A DNA stretch of 9,013 bases. It comes from Hydrogenophilales bacterium RIFOXYD1_FULL_62_11 (lineage in GTDB: Bacteria; Pseudomonadota; Gammaproteobacteria; Burkholderiales; Thiobacillaceae). The translations under genes were made by a program, and so were the position numbers. Positions 5,727 to 9,013 of the stretch are shown here, one piece after another (positions within the stretch are counted from its first letter, which is position 1; each line of letters starts with the position of its first letter). The stretch is from contig MGZO01000066.1 in the NCBI GenBank assembly GCA_001802655.1, positions 1-9,013 of the forward strand, given 5' to 3'. Below the pieces are notes generated by a model, which had not been told where the DNA came from, searched no databases, and was given only the letters and a program-made list of their open reading frames with translations.

Positions 5727-7160
5727 TCAGGTTTTTTTCGAATCGCCGACGCGGACGATCTTCATGGTGTTGGTGCCGCCTGACTGGCCGATGGGCTCGC
5801 CAATGGTGAGCAGAATCAGGTCGCCGTCACGTACGGCACCGCGTTGTCGCAGTTCTTCTTCGGCTTCGGCCAGCAGCACATCACGATCCTTGCTGGCGGT
5901 AACCAGATTGATCGGATAAACGCCGCGAAAAAGAGTGACTTTTCTACGGGTTTCAACCTGGGGTGTCAAGGCGTAGATCGGCACCCGGGTCGACAGGCGG
6001 CTCATCCATAAACAGGTATTGCCGCTTTCGGTGAGTGCGGCGATGGCCTTGATGTTGAGATGGACCGAGGTGAACACGGCTGACATGGCAATCGCTTCGT
6101 CGGCGCGCAGGAAGCTTTTCATCATGCGCTCGCCGGAGAATTTGGGCTCGGCTTCCTTTTCCGCTTCGAGGCAGACCCGATCCATCGCCTGGATGGCTTC
6201 AACCGGGAACAGGCCCGCAGCGGTTTCAGCCGACAGCATCACCGCATCGGTGCCGTCGAGCACCGCATTGGCAACGTCGGAGACCTCGGCGCGGGTCGGG
6301 ATCGGACTGGTAATCATCGATTCCATCATCTGGGTCGCCGTGATCACCACCTTGTTGCGCTCGATCGCCATGCGGATCATGCGTTTCTGCAAGGCGGGCA
6401 CGGCCGCGTCGCCAACTTCGACACCCAGGTCGCCGCGCGCCACCATGATGGCGTCGGAGGCTTCGAGAATCTCCTCGAGATTTTCGATCGCTTCGGTACG
6501 CTCGATTTTGGCCACCAGCAGGCTCTTGCCACCGGCTGCGCGCAGCAGTTCGCGCGCCTGACGCATGTCGGCGCCGCAACGCGGGAACGACACGGCAAGG
6601 TAATCGGCCTTCAGTGCTGCCGCCGTCTTGATGTCTTCGATGTCCTTGGTGGTGAGCGCGGCGGCCGACAAGCCGCCGCCCTTGCGGTTGATGCCTTTGT
6701 TGTTGGACAGCACGCCACCTTGCACCACTTTGCAGAGGATTTCGGCGCCGTTGACGGATTCGACCCAGAACTCGATGCGGCCATCGTCCAGCAGCAGGGT
6801 GACGCCCCGCTTGACGTCGTTCGGCAGCTCCTTGTAATCGAGGCCGACACGGGTCTGGTCGCCCAGCGTACAGGCCGCGTCCAGCGTGAACATGTCGCCC
6901 TTGGCCAGCGTGATTTTGCCGTCCTTGAACTTGCCGATGCGGATTTTCGGCCCTTGCAGGTCGACCAGTACGCCGACCGCGCGGCCGCGGGTGCGCGCCA
7001 GCGAGCGCACCAGTTCGGCACGATCAATGTGATCCTGCGCAACGCCGTGCGAAAAATTAAGACGCACCACATCCATGCCGGCTTCCATCATCTGGTCCAG
7101 GGTTTTGGCATCGGAACAGGAGGGGCCGAGGGTGGCGACGATTTTGGTTCTGCGGGTCAT
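5727..7160 (-). CDS. pyk: pyruvate kinase
   Basis: A 477-residue pyruvate kinase (E. coli enzymes are 470-480), transferring phosphate from PEP to ADP to give pyruvate and ATP in the cytoplasm. Motifs are MTRRTKIVATLGPSC (1-15), LNFSHG (34-39), DLQGPKIR (67-74), VAKIER (216-221; K218 catalytic, E220 metal), ARGDLGVE (241-248; D244 metal) and TATQMMESM (274-282), followed by a regulatory C-terminal domain ending GGTNTMKIVRVG. ATG 7158-7160 is chosen because TRRTKIVATLGP is the normal start. The frame stays open to a TTG at 7199, but the extra 13 residues are not family-like and would begin right after the hairpin at 7207-7229. No clear Shine-Dalgarno precedes the ATG. The 84-nt spacer behind pgk carries a terminator-like hairpin, so pyk may be expressed at a different level from pgk. 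Confidence 0.97.
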   Translation of the reverse strand: MTRRTKIVATLGPSCSDAKTLDQMMEAGMDVVRLNFSHGVAQDHIDRAELVRSLARTRGRAVGVLVDLQGPKIRIGKFKDGKITLAKGDMFTLDAACTLGDQTRVGLDYKELPNDVKRGVTLLLDDGRIEFWVESVNGAEILCKVVQGGVLSNNKGINRKGGGLSAAALTTKDIEDIKTAAALKADYLAVSFPRCGADMRQARELLRAAGGKSLLVAKIERTEAIENLEEILEASDAIMVARGDLGVEVGDAAVPALQKRMIRMAIERNKVVITATQMMESMITSPIPTRAEVSDVANAVLDGTDAVMLSAETAAGLFPVEAIQAMDRVCLEAEKEAEPKFSGERMMKSFLRADEAIAMSAVFTSVHLNIKAIAALTESGNTCLWMSRLSTRVPIYALTPQVETRRKVTLFRGVYPINLVTASKDRDVLLAEAEEELRQRGAVRDGDLILLTIGEPIGQSGGTNTMKIVRVGDSKKT

Positions 7161-7206
7161 ATTGAGTGAGCTGTGAGTGGAAGGCGCAAGCGGGTTCAAA
7201 TAAAAA

Positions 7207-7229
7207 CGGTGAGCGAGAACCGCTCACCG
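7207..7229 (-). terminator. intrinsic terminator or attenuator between pgk and pyk
   Basis: CGGTGAGCG (7207-7215) and CGCTCACCG (7221-7229) form a perfect 9-bp GC-rich stem with a 5-nt loop. On the minus strand it lies 15 nt after the pgk stop and is followed at once by TTTTTATTT (7206 downward), the form of a Rho-independent terminator. It sits inside a four-gene same-strand cluster and only about 46 nt before the pyk ATG. It may be a partial terminator that lowers pyk relative to gap/pgk, or a 3'-end stabiliser after processing. Confidence 0.7.
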
Positions 7230-7244
7230 CTTAGCGATTGCTGC

Positions 7245-8429
7245 TTACCCTTTGGCACGTTCCTCCAGAATCGCTACAGCAGGCAATACCTTGCCTTCCA
7301 GGTATTCGAGAAAGGCGCCGCCAGCGGTGGAGATGTAGCTTACCTTGTCGTAGATATCGTATTTCTGGATCGCCGCGATGGTGTCGCCGCCACCAGCCAG
7401 GGTAAAGGCGTTGGTGTTGGCGATGGCCATGGCGATGGTCTTGGTGCCTTCGCCGAACTGGTCGAATTCAAATACGCCGACCGGGCCATTCCACACCACG
7501 GTGCCGGCCGTCATGATGATGTCGGCCAGTTGCTGCGCGCTCTTCGGGCCGATGTCGAAAATCATGTCGTCGTCGGCCACATCGCCTGCGTCTTTCAGCA
7601 CGGCGGGTTCATTGGCATCGAACTGCTTGCCGCAGACCACGTCGACTGCGATCGGGATGGTCGCGCCACGCGCGGTCATCTTCTCGATCAGCGCCTGCGC
7701 AGTGGGGACCAGGTCGTCTTCGCACAGCGACTTGCCGACGTTGTGGCCGGTGGCTTTGAGGAAGGTGTTGGCAATGCCGCCACCGACCACCAGCTGTTCG
7801 CATTTCTCCGACAGCGCTTCCAGCACGGTCAGTTTGGTGGACACCTTGGAGCCGCCGACGATGGCGACCATCGGGCGCGCCGGGTTGGCCAGCGCCTTGT
7901 CCAGTGCGTCGAGTTCTTCGGTCAGCAGGATGCCGGCAGCCGCCACCGGGGCGAACTTGGCAATGCCGTGGGTCGAGGCTTCGGCGCGGTGCGCGGTGCC
8001 GAAGGCATCCATCACGAAGACGTCGCACAGCGCGGCGTATTTCTTCGCGGTTTCGTCGACGTTCTTCTTTTCGCCCGCGTTGACGCGGCAGTTTTCCAGC
8101 ACCACCAGTTCGCCGTCAGCGACGTTGAAGCCGCCGTTCACCCATTCGCGGATCAGGCGCACGTTCTTGCCGAGCTTTTGCGCGATGACGTCGGCAACCG
8201 GCTTGAGCGAGTCTTCTTCCTTGAATTCGCCTTCGGTCGGGCGGCCGAGGTGGGAGGTGACCATGACCTTGGCGCCGGCGCCAAGGCAATGTTCGATGGT
8301 GCGCATCGAGGCGGTGATGCGGGCGTCCGAAGTGACTTTTCCGTCCTTGACCGGCACGTTCATATCGGCGCGAATGAAGACGCGTTTGCCTGCAAGATCG
8401 AGATCGGTGACACGGATGAAATGGGGCAT
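7245..8429 (-). CDS. pgk: phosphoglycerate kinase
   Basis: A 394-residue monomeric phosphoglycerate kinase of normal bacterial length. It interconverts 1,3-bisphosphoglycerate plus ADP and 3-phosphoglycerate plus ATP, running toward 1,3-bisphosphoglycerate in the Calvin cycle and gluconeogenesis. Visible elements are RADMNVP (20-26; substrate-binding D and N), SHLGRP (59-64), ENCRVNAGEKKN with the family arginine, VMDAFGTAHRAEAST, VGGSKVSTK, the nucleotide-site WNGPVGVFE, LAGGGDT (344-350) and STAGGA (367-372). The start is fixed by AGGAG (8436-8440), 6 nt before ATG 8427-8429. It follows gap after a 139-nt spacer with two stem-loops and is itself followed by a terminator-like hairpin, so it can be read as its own expression segment inside the cluster. 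Confidence 0.98.
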   Translation of the reverse strand: MPHFIRVTDLDLAGKRVFIRADMNVPVKDGKVTSDARITASMRTIEHCLGAGAKVMVTSHLGRPTEGEFKEEDSLKPVADVIAQKLGKNVRLIREWVNGGFNVADGELVVLENCRVNAGEKKNVDETAKKYAALCDVFVMDAFGTAHRAEASTHGIAKFAPVAAAGILLTEELDALDKALANPARPMVAIVGGSKVSTKLTVLEALSEKCEQLVVGGGIANTFLKATGHNVGKSLCEDDLVPTAQALIEKMTARGATIPIAVDVVCGKQFDANEPAVLKDAGDVADDDMIFDIGPKSAQQLADIIMTAGTVVWNGPVGVFEFDQFGEGTKTIAMAIANTNAFTLAGGGDTIAAIQKYDIYDKVSYISTAGGAFLEYLEGKVLPAVAILEERAKG

Positions 8430-8450
8430 GTGGTTCTCCTGAAGGTAAGG

Positions 8451-8490
8451 TTTAAGGGTTGGCGCGGGGTTGGCCGCGCCAGGCCTTAAA
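8451..8490. repeat. GC-core stem-loop upstream of pgk
   Basis: TTTAAGG (8451-8457) pairs with CCTTAAA (8484-8490), and inside it GGCGCGG (8461-8467) pairs with CCGCGCC (8474-8480) around a 6-nt loop. A small internal loop separates the two stems. It lies just before the pgk ribosome-binding site. Stable inter-cistronic stem-loops like this can protect or delimit processed mRNA ends. No T-run follows on the minus strand beyond TTAAACCTTACC, so true termination is less likely. Confidence 0.6.
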
Positions 8491-8501
8491 GCTCAACAGC
8501 C

Positions 8502-8568
8502 AGAAACAAGAGGCAAGATACAAGTGGCAAGGAAAAACCTTGAATCTTGTACCTTGCCCCTTGAGTCT
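8502..8568. repeat. heptad-phased CAAG/CTTG inverted repeat after gap
   Basis: CAAG occurs at 8507, 8514, 8521 and 8528, exactly every 7 nt. After an A5 loop (8533-8537), CTTG occurs at 8539, 8546, 8553 and 8560, again every 7 nt. The 26-nt arms 8507-8532 and 8538-8563 pair at 21 of 26 positions. Three more pairs (8502-8504 with 8566-8568) extend the stem past a 2x2 internal loop. The structure begins directly after the gap TAA (8569-8571). It could be a 3'-end or processing structure for gap mRNA, or one copy of a dispersed intergenic repeat family. Its function is not known to me. Confidence 0.75.
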
Positions 8569-9013
8569 TTACTTCGCGACGTGCTGCACAAAACGCAGCA
8601 TGTTGCAGGTGTAGCCGTATTCGTTGTCGTACCAGGACACGATCTTGACGAAGGTGCTGTCCAGCGCAATACCGGCTTCGGCATCGAAGATTGAGGAGAA
8701 GCCGACGCCGCGGAAGTCAGTGGAGACCACTTTCTCGTCGGTGTAGCCGAGGGTGCCCTTCATGGCGCCTTGTGATGCGGCTTTCATCGCAGCACAGATT
8801 TCGGCGTAGGTTGCGGGCTTGTCCAGTTCGACGGTCAGATCGACCACCGAGACGTCGGAGGTCGGCACGCGGAAGGCCATACCGGTCAGCTTGCCTTTCA
8901 GCGCGGGCAACACCACGCCCACGGCCTTGGCAGCGCCAGTGGACGACGGAATGATGTTTTCCAGGATGCCGCGGCCGCCGCGCCAGTCTTTCATCGACGG
9001 GCCGTCAACGGTT
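8569..9013 (-). CDS. gap: glyceraldehyde-3-phosphate dehydrogenase, type I, C-terminal part
   Basis: The last 147 residues of a phosphorylating GAPDH that runs off the right edge. It oxidises glyceraldehyde-3-phosphate with NAD(P)+ and phosphate to 1,3-bisphosphoglycerate, the substrate of the next gene's product. The visible part begins TVDGPSMKDWRGG, then NIIPSSTGAAKAVG, LTGMAFRVPT (with the phosphate-site arginine), VSVVDLTVEL, GYTDEKVVSTDFRG and SWYDNEYGY (NAD-contacting N). All of these are standard for the catalytic domain. The active-site cysteine (SCTTNC) and its partner histidine lie upstream, outside the window, so catalytic competence and cofactor preference cannot be read here. 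A transketolase gene often precedes gap in this cluster in betaproteobacteria, which cannot be checked. The TAA stop abuts the heptad-repeat hairpin. Confidence 0.97.
   Translation of the reverse strand, partial: TVDGPSMKDWRGGRGILENIIPSSTGAAKAVGVVLPALKGKLTGMAFRVPTSDVSVVDLTVELDKPATYAEICAAMKAASQGAMKGTLGYTDEKVVSTDFRGVGFSSIFDAEAGIALDSTFVKIVSWYDNEYGYTCNMLRFVQHVAK

Noticed and set aside
4818..5783. Plus-strand open frame (321 codons) opposite fba
   Set aside because: Gly/Val/Asp-rich translation with no motif; fba on the minus strand has all active-site residues and a ribosome-binding site.
7161..7199. Upstream TTG start for pyruvate kinase
   Set aside because: The 13 extra residues are not family-like. 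The ATG at 7158-7160 gives the canonical N terminus.
7173..8489. Plus-strand open frames (438 and 354 codons) opposite pgk
   Set aside because: Both overlap the complete Pgk gene and encode repetitive Ser/Ala- or Val/Gly/His-rich sequence typical of antisense frames in GC-rich DNA.

Overview
The window looks like core chromosome of a GC-rich betaproteobacterium, possibly an autotroph-related lineage of the Nitrosomonadales/Thiobacillus kind. The grounds are the minus-strand order gap-pgk-pyk-fba, a class II aldolase of the Calvin-cycle subtype, and PlsC, ApaH and Rep proteins of proteobacterial type. The taxon is an inference. No rRNA, tRNA, CRISPR array, transposase or integrase was seen.

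Layout. Positions 1-222 (+) hold the 3' end of a PlsC-like acyltransferase gene, whose tail overlaps the tail of convergent apaH (158-979, -). A 76-nt divergent gap leads to a membrane-anchored glutaredoxin-like gene (1056-1448, +), which overlaps the Rep helicase gene (1445-3427, +) by ATGA. From about 3490 to 4440 the DNA turns visibly AT-rich. This stretch holds one minus-strand gene for a membrane protein with a J-like domain that lacks HPD and a long Q/E-rich coiled coil. A short GC-rich stretch that may be a gene remnant (4441-4503) and a strong bidirectional terminator (4578-4603) follow. The glycolysis/Calvin block is then read leftward from the right edge: gap (partial, 8569-9013), pgk (7245-8429), pyk (5727-7160) and fba (4623-5690).

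The four carbon genes catalyse linked steps of lower glycolysis, gluconeogenesis and the Calvin cycle: triose-phosphate dehydrogenation, 1,3-bisphosphoglycerate/ADP phosphotransfer, PEP to pyruvate, and aldol joining or cleavage of fructose-1,6-bisphosphate. They are probably co-transcribed, but the gaps between them are not plain. The gap-pgk spacer holds two stem-loops, one built from 7-nt-phased CAAG/CTTG repeats. The pgk-pyk spacer holds a hairpin with a T-run that looks like an intrinsic terminator or attenuator. Output may therefore be set segment by segment.

No new multi-gene system is evident. The features most worth a second look are the AT-rich J-like gene island flanked by near-identical 15-nt sequences, and the heptad-phased repeat hairpin after gap.
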